In this document: one piece after another, positions 1 through 9,309 of the stretch
How positions within the stretch are numbered: the first letter of the stretch is position 1
Layout: every line of letters begins with the position of its first letter
DNA from: CALJFL01 sp047633055
Lineage (GTDB): Bacteria > Pseudomonadota > Gammaproteobacteria > Pseudomonadales > Halieaceae
Length of the DNA: 64,000 nt
Direction: 5' to 3'
NCBI GenBank assembly: GCA_047633055.1
Contig: JBLIEI010000019.1
Coordinates: 1-64,000 of the forward strand
The notes under the pieces: generated by a model
What the model saw: the letters and a program-made list of their open reading frames with translations, nothing else
The model's database searches: none
Told to the model about the DNA's origin: nothing
Program-made: the position numbers and the translations under genes

Positions 1-2
1 TC

Positions 3-911
<909 letters not shown>

Positions 912-916
912 GATTG

Positions 917-1102
917 CTAGCGGGCTTCGGTGCGCTCGGCGCCGCAGCGTTCGCACTTAGTGAGGGTGAGCAGTTTGCCTTGCTTCACGTCAAAGCGCGT
1001 GGAGGTGTCGATCCGCCATTTATGATGACCATGGCGACACAGGGTATTCCCCTTGTGCTTATCCTTAAGGGTAGGTTTGCGAAAGGGTAATATCTCAGCC
1101 AA
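917..1102 (-). CDS. small conserved zinc-ribbon-like protein, 61 aa
   Basis: A 61-residue basic protein of unknown function, last in the ALDH-glpK operon and 9 nt behind the glpK stop. It has one clear CxxC pair (CERCGAE) near the C-terminus and a Cys/His-rich stretch (LCRHGHHKW) about residues 22-30, so a single metal-binding ribbon is plausible. The start codon is TTG (no ATG exists in frame). The opening MAEILPFRKPTLKDKHKG is of a type I associate with short conserved gammaproteobacterial proteins. It could be a nucleic-acid binder; nothing in the sequence proves it. Confidence 0.65.
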   Translation of the reverse strand: MAEILPFRKPTLKDKHKGNTLCRHGHHKWRIDTSTRFDVKQGKLLTLTKCERCGAERTEAR

Positions 1103-1111
1103 TGTGTTGGC

Positions 1112-2605
1112 TCACAAAAGCGTGCGATCTAGCGCTGTTTGCCAGGACGCTTTACGCTGTTTACGGGCGGCAGCTGACATTTCCACTTTAAACTCGCGCT
1201 CTACTCGCCAGATTTTTTTGACCTCGGCGGGGTTCTGCCACAAGCCAACCCCCAAACCGGCCAGATAGCATGCACCCGCCACAGTTGTTTCAATCACCTG
1301 CGGACGAATAATTTTTCGACCCAGGACATTGGCTTGAATTTGCATTAACAGGCTGTTGGCGGCTGCCCCACCATCAACCCGCAAGGGCTTCATGCGTTTA
1401 CCGAGGTCGCGCTCCATCGCCATTAAAATATCCGCATTTTGCAGGGCCATGGCGTCCAGGGTAGCCCTGGCAATGTGTGCGCGCTCTGTGCCACGCGTTA
1501 TCCCGGACAGCAACCCGCGCGCCTCAGGTACCCAGTGGGGAGCACCCAGCCCCGTTAGAGCAGGCACGAACTCGACGCCGCCGTGGTCACTCACTTGGCC
1601 AGCAAGTGCTTCGATATCCGGAGCGCGCTTGATCAATTGCAACCCATCGCGCAGCCACTGCACTGCTGCTCCGCAGATGAATGCACCGCCCTCCAGGGCA
1701 TACACGGGCCTACCTTTTTCGCCCAGCTGCCAGGCCACTGTAGTCAGCAACCCTGACTTGGATTGAAGTTGCTCGCTGCCGGTATTCATCACAATGAACG
1801 AACCCGTACCAAAGGTGCACTTGGCGTCACCCACCTCAAATCCAGCCTGCCCGAACAAGGCGGCTTGTTGATCTCCAGCCACACCAGCCACGGGGATTCC
1901 ATCGGGAAGACCCTTAACGCCCTGAGTCGTGCCCAGGACCGCACTGCTGGCCACAATGTCCGGAAGAATGTTACCGGGGACTTCAAATAGATCGAGTAAT
2001 TGACGGTCCCAGCGAGCTGTTTTTAAATTCATTAAAGAGGTACGCGAGGCATTAGAGATATCCGTCACGTGCACCGCACCGTGGGTCAATCGCCAGATCA
2101 GAAAACTGTCGATGGTGCCAGCGGCTACACGATCTGCACGCAACAGCCGCTTAATGCCCGGCGTATTTTTCAACAGCCATCGATATTTGCTGGCGGAAAA
2201 ATACGGGTCAAGAAGCAAACCCGTTTTTCGTTTAACCAGTTTCTCGTGACCGGCACTTTTCAGCGCGGTGCAAAAATCGGTGGTGCGGCGGCATTGCCAC
2301 ACCACTGCGTTGTTCAAGGGTTCACCGGTTTTTCGGTCCCATATCAATGCAGTTTCCCGCTGATTGGTGATACCAATGGCCGCTATATCCGTCACTTTGC
2401 AGATACGTTTACGCAATATCGAAGCGATACTTTTTTCCACCGACGTCCAAATATCTGCCGGTCGGTGCTCTACCCAGCCAGGCTTGGGGTAGAGTTGAGG
2501 AAATTCGTGATTGACCGCGGCCCGTATTTTGCCGCGGTCATCCATCAGGGCCACCGTACTGCCGGTGGTACCCTGATCTATCGCAAGAACAAACTTAGCT
2601 GCCAT
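1112..2605 (-). CDS. glpK: glycerol kinase
   Basis: Phosphorylates glycerol to sn-glycerol-3-phosphate with ATP in the cytoplasm. The 497-residue product matches the family length (about 500). FGGY-kinase features are clear: the N-terminal phosphate loop AIDQGTTGSTVALM, GITNQRETALIWD, VVWQCRRTTDFC, and the C-terminal nucleotide site RVDGGAAANSLLMQ followed by TVAGACYLAGLGVGLW. I chose the ATG at 2605, which gives the standard MAAKFVLAIDQGTT start; the open frame further upstream lies inside the ALDH gene. Its ATG sits within the last codons of the ALDH gene (11-nt overlap), implying translational coupling. No glpF or glpD is present nearby, which is unusual for glpK. Confidence 0.95.
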   Translation of the reverse strand: MAAKFVLAIDQGTTGSTVALMDDRGKIRAAVNHEFPQLYPKPGWVEHRPADIWTSVEKSIASILRKRICKVTDIAAIGITNQRETALIWDRKTGEPLNNAVVWQCRRTTDFCTALKSAGHEKLVKRKTGLLLDPYFSASKYRWLLKNTPGIKRLLRADRVAAGTIDSFLIWRLTHGAVHVTDISNASRTSLMNLKTARWDRQLLDLFEVPGNILPDIVASSAVLGTTQGVKGLPDGIPVAGVAGDQQAALFGQAGFEVGDAKCTFGTGSFIVMNTGSEQLQSKSGLLTTVAWQLGEKGRPVYALEGGAFICGAAVQWLRDGLQLIKRAPDIEALAGQVSDHGGVEFVPALTGLGAPHWVPEARGLLSGITRGTERAHIARATLDAMALQNADILMAMERDLGKRMKPLRVDGGAAANSLLMQIQANVLGRKIIRPQVIETTVAGACYLAGLGVGLWQNPAEVKKIWRVEREFKVEMSAAARKQRKASWQTALDRTLL

Positions 2606-4022
2606 AGCCTTCCACAGCTTTGATCTCAAGGAAGTCGGTAAAACCATGATGGCCCCATTCGCGGCCATTTCCGGACTGCTTAAATCCACCGAATGGAACA
2701 CCGTACCCGCCAGAGGCACCATTGACATGGATATTACCCGCACGGATCTTCGAGGCGACCTCACGAGCGTGCTCAACATTGTCGCTCTGCACATAGCCGG
2801 CGAGACCGTAGGGAGTGTCGTTGGCTATCGCGATCGCTTCTTCTTCAGTCTCGTAGGGAATCATGGTCAGAACCGGGCCAAAAATCTCTTCCCGGGCAAT
2901 CGTCATAGCGTTATTGACCTGGGAAAAAATGGTGGGCTGAACAAAGTAGCCCTTGTCGATACCTTCGGGACGGCCAGTACCACCGGTAATCAACTTCGCC
3001 CCTTCTTCAATTCCTTTTTCAATGAGTGCCTGAATCTTATTAAACTGCACCTCAGAGACGACCGGCCCCATGGTTGTGCCATCGGCGAGCGGGTCACCAA
3101 CGACCACCCTTGAGGCGACCGTTCTTGCAATCTCTTCTGCTTCTGCCAACTTTGCCGCAGGTACCAACATCCGTGAGGGTGCGTTGCAAGACTGCCCGGT
3201 GTTGTTGAACATGCTCAAAACACCTCGCTTGACCGCCGGCTTGAGTTCGGCATCGTCCAGAATGATGTTAGGTGATTTGCCACCGAGTTCCTGGGTGACA
3301 CGCTTTACGGTAGGCGCGGCATTTTGCGCCACCAGCGTTCCGGCGCGGGTTGATCCGGTAAAGGACATCATGTCGACGTCTGGGTGGCCCGAGAGCGCGG
3401 TACCCACTCCCGATCCGTCGCCATTGACCATGTTGAATACACCGGCCGGGACACCGGCCTCATGCATAACCTGGGTCCAGAGGTAGGCAGACAGCGGCGC
3501 CACTTCGCTCGGTTTCAATATCATAGTGCAACCCACGGCGAGTGCCGGTGCAACCTTGCAGCCAATCTGATTAACGGGCCAGTTCCACGGCGTAATCAAG
3601 CCGCAGACTCCAATGGCCTCCTTGAAAATCCGGTGATTGCCCATATCCTCTTCAAAGGCAAAATCCTTGAGCACCCTGGCGGCCTCTTCAAGGTGACCCA
3701 GGCCACAGTGTGCTTGCGCACCGACCGCAAACTCTTTGGGCGCACCCATCTCTTCGCGAATCGCGTCGGCGATGTCGTTATAGTATTTTTTGTACACTGC
3801 AGCGCAAGATTCAAGCAGCTCCAAACGTTCCTGTCGTGAGGTGCGACTATAGGAAGCGAAAGCCGCTCGGGCCGCAGCCACCGCCAAGTCCACGTCGGCG
3901 GCAGACCCCATTGAGATGTGCGCGCAGACTTCTTCCGTCGCGGGGTTGATGACGCCGAAATCATTGGCTATTACCGGATCAACCCACTGACCATTGATAT
4001 AAAACTGCTTGCACTCTTTCAT
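2595..4022 (-). CDS. NAD(P)+-dependent aldehyde dehydrogenase
   Basis: Oxidises an aldehyde to its acid. The 475-residue protein has the whole ALDH-superfamily set: PWNWPVNQ (Rossmann entry, ~146), FTGSTRAG (~221), general base Glu245 in TQELGGKSPN and nucleophile Cys279 in NNTGQSCNAPSR, with EIFGPVLTMIPY downstream. The ATG at 4022 is preceded by GGAGA at good spacing; an upstream ATG at 4070 lacks this. First gene of the operon with glpK. It resembles broad-specificity ALDHs rather than betaine aldehyde dehydrogenase (a separate copy is at 51407-52876). Substrate is unknown; a three-carbon aldehyde linked to glycerol metabolism is only an inference from the neighbour. Confidence 0.92.
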   Translation of the reverse strand: MKECKQFYINGQWVDPVIANDFGVINPATEEVCAHISMGSAADVDLAVAAARAAFASYSRTSRQERLELLESCAAVYKKYYNDIADAIREEMGAPKEFAVGAQAHCGLGHLEEAARVLKDFAFEEDMGNHRIFKEAIGVCGLITPWNWPVNQIGCKVAPALAVGCTMILKPSEVAPLSAYLWTQVMHEAGVPAGVFNMVNGDGSGVGTALSGHPDVDMMSFTGSTRAGTLVAQNAAPTVKRVTQELGGKSPNIILDDAELKPAVKRGVLSMFNNTGQSCNAPSRMLVPAAKLAEAEEIARTVASRVVVGDPLADGTTMGPVVSEVQFNKIQALIEKGIEEGAKLITGGTGRPEGIDKGYFVQPTIFSQVNNAMTIAREEIFGPVLTMIPYETEEEAIAIANDTPYGLAGYVQSDNVEHAREVASKIRAGNIHVNGASGGYGVPFGGFKQSGNGREWGHHGFTDFLEIKAVEGYGS

Positions 4023-4214
4023 TGTTTGTCTCCAGTAGATAGGTTCGAAAAACGAAACCCAGTGTAGCACCAGAATCTCACCTTACCAGTCCCCTGACGT
4101 TGTTATGGTCCGTCTCTTGCAATCAATTTATAGCAAGTTCCGGCATTGCCATTTTCACCCGTTTTATCCACACTCTCGGACCTTAAATTTACCTGAACCC
4201 AGCCGGAGTATTGC

Positions 4215-5363
4215 ATGAACGCAACCGTCGACCAGGATGATATGACCCTGTTCCGAGATATGGCGCGCCGCGCCTTTGAGCAGGAAGTCGCCCCTCACTT
4301 TGAAGAGTGGGAAGCGCAGCACATGGTACCGCGCGAACTGTGGCGAACTTTGGGAGCCGCGGGTCTACTCTGTCCTGACGTTGATGAGGCCTATGGCGGC
4401 GCAGGCACTACGCCCCACGTAACCCTGGCACTGATCGAAGAGCTTTCAGCCATGGGCTTCGGCGGCGTGGCAACGGGATACGGCATTCACTCCAATATCG
4501 TTGCTCCTTATTTGAGTCGAAAGGGCACCGAAGAGCAGAAACAACAGTGGTTACCGGGCATGGTATCCGGTGACGTGGTCGGCGCACTCGCCATGACCGA
4601 GCCAGGGGCGGGTTCCGACGTTCAGGGTATCAAAACGAGTGCCGTCAAAGATGGCGACGAGTGGCTTCTCAACGGCTCCAAAATCTTCATCACCAATGGC
4701 ATTCATGCCGACCTGGTTATCGTGGCCGCGATCACTGACCCTGGTAAGGGCGCAAAAGGCACATCCCTGTTTCTGGTCGACACAACTCTCCCAGGCTTTG
4801 AGAAGAGCAAGAAAATTGAAAAGATTGGCCAGCACACTTCTGATACGGCCCAGCTGTTTTTCCAGGATGTACGCCTTCCCGCCAACGCCCTTCTAGGCGG
4901 CCTGAACAAGGGCTTCGTGGTGATGATGGAAGAACTCCCCCGCGAGCGACTCGGTATTGCTGCCCAGGCCATTGCCGCAGCCAAAGGCGCTCTGGATATC
5001 ACCGTTGACTATGTTAAAGACCGTAAAGCGTTTGGTCAGACTATCGGTGAATTTCAAAATACACGTTTTAAACTGGCTGGCGTAAAAACCCAGATAGCAT
5101 TGAATCAGGCACTCTATGAGCAGTGTGCCAATGAGTACGCCCGTGGTGAGTTAAGCGCTGACAAGGCGGCTATGTTGAAACTGGCATCCACTGAGATGCA
5201 GTGCAGCACCATCGATGATTGTCTGCAACTGTTTGGCGGCTACGGCTACACTAGCGAGTATCCAATATCGCGTTTCTACACTGACGCAAGAATCCAGCGC
5301 ATCTACGGCGGCTCCTCAGAAATCATGCATGAGCTGGTTGCGAGATCTATGCTGGGTCGCTAA
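4215..5363 (+). CDS. acyl-CoA dehydrogenase, long-chain type
   Basis: FAD enzyme introducing the alpha,beta double bond of an acyl-CoA in beta-oxidation or branched amino-acid breakdown. The 382-residue length is typical. ACAD signatures are GALAMTEPGAGSDVQG (~123-138) and LQLFGGYGYTSEYPISRFY near the C-terminus. As in mammalian LCAD, the usual C-terminal catalytic Glu is absent (QRIYGGSSEIM) while the alternative base is available as Glu244 in LPRERLGIA. It is divergently placed to the ALDH-glpK operon, with a 192-nt intergenic gap. The following threonine synthase remnant begins within about 15 nt of its stop. Substrate chain length cannot be told from sequence alone. Confidence 0.93.
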   Translation: MNATVDQDDMTLFRDMARRAFEQEVAPHFEEWEAQHMVPRELWRTLGAAGLLCPDVDEAYGGAGTTPHVTLALIEELSAMGFGGVATGYGIHSNIVAPYLSRKGTEEQKQQWLPGMVSGDVVGALAMTEPGAGSDVQGIKTSAVKDGDEWLLNGSKIFITNGIHADLVIVAAITDPGKGAKGTSLFLVDTTLPGFEKSKKIEKIGQHTSDTAQLFFQDVRLPANALLGGLNKGFVVMMEELPRERLGIAAQAIAAAKGALDITVDYVKDRKAFGQTIGEFQNTRFKLAGVKTQIALNQALYEQCANEYARGELSADKAAMLKLASTEMQCSTIDDCLQLFGGYGYTSEYPISRFYTDARIQRIYGGSSEIMHELVARSMLGR

Positions 5364-5375
5364 CAAGGCGCCGCA

Positions 5376-6294
5376 TTTGAACTCACAATTTCCGACTTCC
5401 GTTACCCATCTGAGTACTCACTGACCGGTGAGCGCTACCAGCCGATACACTCCACGGCCTCTCGGCAGCAGGCCAGCCACTGCTTGTTCGCTATGACCTG
5501 GAAGGGCTGGCAAACGCGATCAGCAAGGACGAACTGAAACAACGCGGCAACGGTGGATTCTGGAGATACCGGGAGTGTCTACCTGTACGCAGGACGGAGA
5601 ACATAGTCGCTCTGGGGGAGGAAACCACCCCGCTGAGCGAATTGAAACATCTCGCTGCACCCACCAGTTAGGCAAAGGTAATATCATCGTCAAAGACGAA
5701 GGTCGCTTACCTACTGGATCTTTCAAGGCCCGAGGCCTGGAACTGGCCGAACAGTTCGACTGGCAGCTCCCCGACGTTATTTTCTACCCCACCGGTGGCG
5801 GCACAGGATTAATTGGCATGTGGCAAATGTTCGACGATCTGGAAGCTATGGACTGGATAGACAGTAAACGGCCTCGCATGGTGGCGCTACAGGCAACCGG
5901 TTGCGCGCCCATTGTGAAGGCCTGGCAGGATGGAGAGGAACATGCGCCATTGTGGGAAAACGCCCTTACGGTGGCCGCAGGGATTAGCGTACCAATTGCG
6001 GTCGGCGATTTTTTAATCCTGCGCGCGGTTCGTGCCAGTAACGGCTTCGCCATCACGGTGGTAGACGAGGATATTATGCAGGCGCTGACCGAAGTCGGAC
6101 AGGCGGAAGGTTTACTACTCTGCCCGGAAGGTGCGGCAACTTACGCAGCCTACAAACAAGCACTGGCTCAGGGTCTGGTGTCCAAAGAGGAAACCGTAAT
6201 ATTGTTTAACTGTGCTACTGGCCTTAAATATCCGCTAGGGCAAGCTCCGCTGCATCTGGACCGAAACTACCCCATTGATTACAGCCAGCTTTAA
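5376..6294 (+). pseudogene. threonine synthase remnant: two frameshifts and a large internal deletion
   Basis: Three frames must be joined to read a PLP-dependent threonine synthase (O-phosphohomoserine to threonine). Frame 1 (about 5376-5450) gives DFRYPSEYSLTGERYQPIH. Frame 2 (about 5459-5650) gives AAGQPLLVRYDLEGLA, then GFWRYRECLPV and LGEETTPLSE. Frame 3 (about 5660-6294) gives LGKGNIIVKDEGRLPTGSFK and the PLP-phosphate loop FYPTGGGTGLIGMW. Between KARG and LELAEQFDW roughly 100 residues of the usual catalytic domain are missing; the lysine of SFKARG remains. No start codon is evident at the front. A protein translated from 5575 alone would lack most of the active site. The gene is dead. 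Confidence 0.85.
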
Positions 6295-6535
6295 GATCAA
6301 AAAGACTTCTGCACAATTTGACAGTGTATCTTCTCACTTTTGAAGGGATTGACCTGAGTATCGTCACGGAGATCGGATCTTATCGCTGGTGAGGGACGAG
6401 AATAGCCTTTTCACCAAACGAATTCGTTGGTCCGGCACACCGGGAGCGACTGAAAAGGCTGTGCTTGTCCGTCCCCGGCGGCCTAAGCCGCTCTCAGAGG
6501 GCCTAAGCACAGATACCCCCAATATGCGAAGAACG

Positions 6536-6567
6536 AAAAAAAGGGCGGTAATCACCGCCCTTTTTTT
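6536..6567. terminator. bidirectional rho-independent terminator
   Basis: A seven-base A tract, a perfect 7-bp stem GGGCGGT/ACCGCCC with a 4-nt loop, and a seven-base T tract. It lies just downstream of the TonB receptor gene, which is read on the minus strand, and also faces the plus-strand threonine synthase remnant, so it can stop transcription from both sides. Confidence 0.9.
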
Positions 6568-6584
6568 CCTAAACTACATCAATA

Positions 6585-9011
6585 CTAAAAGTCATATGAC
6601 GTCCTCAGGTACCATGAACCACCGTCGTAACCCGCTGCGCTGCGGCGTGGATAAGCTAGGCCGACACCGATTCGGTTGGCATACTGGCCACCTGCATCAA
6701 TTTCATCGATATATTCATCGAAGATATTCGCGCCGCCAAAGGTGAGGTTAATATTCTCTGTTACGTCCCAGCCCAGCTCAAGGTCGACGTAAATAACGGA
6801 GCCAATTTCTTTACTTCGATTGCCGAAGTCGCCATCAATCCGCCCTCTTTCATCAAAGTGCTCGCCATAGTAATTGGCTCTGAGCATTAATGACCAATTG
6901 TCCGCAAAGTGGGTATTGGCAGTAAAAACAAAACGATCTTCAGGATAGTTATTTTCGATGTCTTCAATCAGACCATCACTAACTGTCTGAATACCGTTTA
7001 TAAGAGCCTGGTCGACAACCTCAATTTCATTGTGGTTATAAGCGAATGTAAACGAAGTATCAACACCACCGGACCACTGATAGTTTGAGTTCAGCACCAG
7101 ATCAATACCCTTGTGCTCAACATCTAAAGTATTGGTGTAAAACGAAACAACACCATCACCTGAGGCTTTTTCTATATCTCCGGTACGGTATATTCGATCA
7201 TCGACCTCGATCAGATAAAAATCTAAGGTCAGCGTAGTGGAGTCACCGATGTCGCTACTAAATCCAAAGCTGTAGTTCAACGACGTCTCCTCAGTCAATG
7301 CAGTACCACCAACAGCGACGGCCTCAGGAGAAGTTGCCTTGATCAATCCCTGCTCTACCTGCTCTCCTGTTACGCCATCAAACGTCGTAATCACCTGCTG
7401 CAAATTTGTCTGGCCTGGTGTGGGCGCGTGAAAACCTGTGGATACTGCGCCGCGTAGGGTTAGCCAATCAGTCGCATTGAACCGGGTAGCGACTTTAAAG
7501 TTGGTGGTATCACCGAAATCCGAAAAGTCTTCATAACGAACGGCATACTGCATTAGCCAGCTATCAGAGATATCGTGCTCGAGGTCGCCATAGATAGCCC
7601 AGTTGTCCCTGTCAAATTCTCCAGCGTCTGCAACCGTCGGGCTAGAATATCCGGAACCGGACGTACCGCCGTTGGTTGTATTGGGTTCGCCTACATTTGC
7701 TGTGAAGGTTTCCTCACGCCACTCAGCACCGAAACCGAGGTTCAGGTTGTCACCGATAGGCTGAGAGAAATCAGCATTCAAATTGACTTCTTCCTGCTCA
7801 TAACTACCGACATCAAATTTCATTTGCGCCGGTTCTCCATCAGGCCCTAGCCCAACGTCAACGTTTACAGCATTATTCAGCGTGTACTCAATTTCACTCA
7901 CCCCCAAACCGACGCTAATATCGTAATAGAGCCCTCCATCAAAACTACCCCGCAAGCCACCGACCAGAGAGTAATCCTCCTGATCACCGTCCAAATATGC
8001 GGTGAAACCCGTCTCCAACAAACGGCCTTGATACCCGTATAAATCTACCAGAGCCTGGACCTGAGCATCTACCGGCGCGCCGGTAGATGGGACAGGCGCC
8101 TCTCTGTGGAAGAATCGGTAGCGGCCAGAAACATCCGCATAATTACCGTGAAGGTAGAGCTCGGAGGTGTCACTCAGATCATAACCGGAATTAAAGAATA
8201 ATCGGTAACCACTGGATTCAGGACGTCCCCAGGACTGTGTCAAAGGTGCGTCGTCGAAAGGTGTGTCCTGGCCCAGCCCTTCCAGTCCGTCCGCTATGCT
8301 CTGACGGGTATCGGGGCGCAGCACTGCACGATCCAAGGGTTCATTGTCTTGCCATTCACCGGTCAGGTTCAGGAAGCCATTTTCACCCAGTGCAAAGCCG
8401 CCATTAGCGCCAACCTTGACTGTTTGTTCGCCTTCATAATGTTCGCCATACTGCACTAACACCTTGCCGCCCTCTCGATCGTCTTTCATTCGAAAGTTCA
8501 TCACGCCGGCGATCGCATCAGAGCCATACTGAGCCGCCGCGCCATCGCGCAGCACTTCGACGCTCTTCAGGCCAAGGCTGGGAATCATGCCAATATCTAC
8601 GCCGTGTGCGCCATTACCTGCGGCAGGCGCAAAAACCGTCACAAGCGCCGCGCGATGTCGGCGTTTGCCGTTAACCAAAATCAGCACCTGATCCGGGGAG
8701 GTACCGCGCAATGAGGTCGGTCTAACAAAGGCACTGCCGTCACCAGACAATGGGGTGGCGGTAAAGGACGGTACCAGCGTTCGCAAGTTCTCCGTAATAT
8801 CAACAGAGTTACCCTGGCTGTTGAATTCTTCGCCAGACAGCACATCCACGGGCACGGGTGAATCGGAAACGGACCGCGCCTTCTGGCTACGAGTACCGAT
8901 TACTATAACTTCTTCGAGCATGTCAGGTTCCTGCGCATTAACCTGAGCGGGAATTGCCAAGGTTGCCAGGGCTGCAGTTACTGCTAGGGATAGTAGTGTT
9001 TTAGGGATCAT
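6585..9011 (-). CDS. TonB-dependent outer-membrane receptor
   Basis: A 22-strand barrel receptor of 808 residues that would import a large or scarce substrate across the outer membrane with TonB energy. From the ATG at 9011 (GGAGA upstream) it opens with a signal peptide ending near PAQVNAQEP. A TonB-box-like EEVIVIGTR follows, then a plug domain (VPVDVLSG, DQVLILVNGKRRHRA, VEVLRDGAAAQYGSDA) and a long barrel ending in the aromatic SWYLRTSYDF. The plug with NGKRRHRA and GSDAIAGV fits the broad vitamin/siderophore/oligomer receptor group and gives no firm substrate. It sits alone, closed by a terminator. Confidence 0.93.
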   Translation of the reverse strand: MIPKTLLSLAVTAALATLAIPAQVNAQEPDMLEEVIVIGTRSQKARSVSDSPVPVDVLSGEEFNSQGNSVDITENLRTLVPSFTATPLSGDGSAFVRPTSLRGTSPDQVLILVNGKRRHRAALVTVFAPAAGNGAHGVDIGMIPSLGLKSVEVLRDGAAAQYGSDAIAGVMNFRMKDDREGGKVLVQYGEHYEGEQTVKVGANGGFALGENGFLNLTGEWQDNEPLDRAVLRPDTRQSIADGLEGLGQDTPFDDAPLTQSWGRPESSGYRLFFNSGYDLSDTSELYLHGNYADVSGRYRFFHREAPVPSTGAPVDAQVQALVDLYGYQGRLLETGFTAYLDGDQEDYSLVGGLRGSFDGGLYYDISVGLGVSEIEYTLNNAVNVDVGLGPDGEPAQMKFDVGSYEQEEVNLNADFSQPIGDNLNLGFGAEWREETFTANVGEPNTTNGGTSGSGYSSPTVADAGEFDRDNWAIYGDLEHDISDSWLMQYAVRYEDFSDFGDTTNFKVATRFNATDWLTLRGAVSTGFHAPTPGQTNLQQVITTFDGVTGEQVEQGLIKATSPEAVAVGGTALTEETSLNYSFGFSSDIGDSTTLTLDFYLIEVDDRIYRTGDIEKASGDGVVSFYTNTLDVEHKGIDLVLNSNYQWSGGVDTSFTFAYNHNEIEVVDQALINGIQTVSDGLIEDIENNYPEDRFVFTANTHFADNWSLMLRANYYGEHFDERGRIDGDFGNRSKEIGSVIYVDLELGWDVTENINLTFGGANIFDEYIDEIDAGGQYANRIGVGLAYPRRSAAGYDGGSWYLRTSYDF

Positions 9012-9309
9012 AGGTCGTATCTCCAGATTATTTTTATTTATAGTACTGGTGAGTGCATCCATCGGGATATACACAAGTAAAGCTGCCATTCAACCCGGAC
9101 GTCGCTAGTCACAGCCAAGTCTAAGCTGTTGACCACTATAAACGAGTGGTTACTAGGGGCGGGCAGCGAACGCTGTTAAAAATTCACACTCAAGAACAGG
9201 GGATTTGGGATGAATATCTGCCACGTAGCGGTGACCGGTCGGCAGACCGTGCTACCACTCGATGCTATTCAGCTGTCGAGTGGTGTAGTGTCGCAAGTTA
9301 GAATTGCGC
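9012..9309. other. intergenic leader with a weak hairpin
   Basis: Space between the TonB receptor start and the end of the minus-strand aminotransferase. It should hold the receptor promoter. The only structure I see is CCACTCGA...TCGAGTGG (about 9255-9284), an 8-bp stem without a T run. It may act as a weak terminator for the aminotransferase. No gene is visible. Confidence 0.4.

Noticed and set aside
3384..3839. Long antisense frames inside the aldehyde dehydrogenase gene (and similar ones inside glpK, the DPP-IV gene and the TonB receptors)
   Set aside because: They run opposite to genes with complete family motifs and show no motif or ribosome site of their own.
9253..9289. CCACTCGA...TCGAGTGG hairpin as a terminator for the aminotransferase
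   Set aside because: There is no T tract on the minus strand, so I list it only as a weak hairpin.
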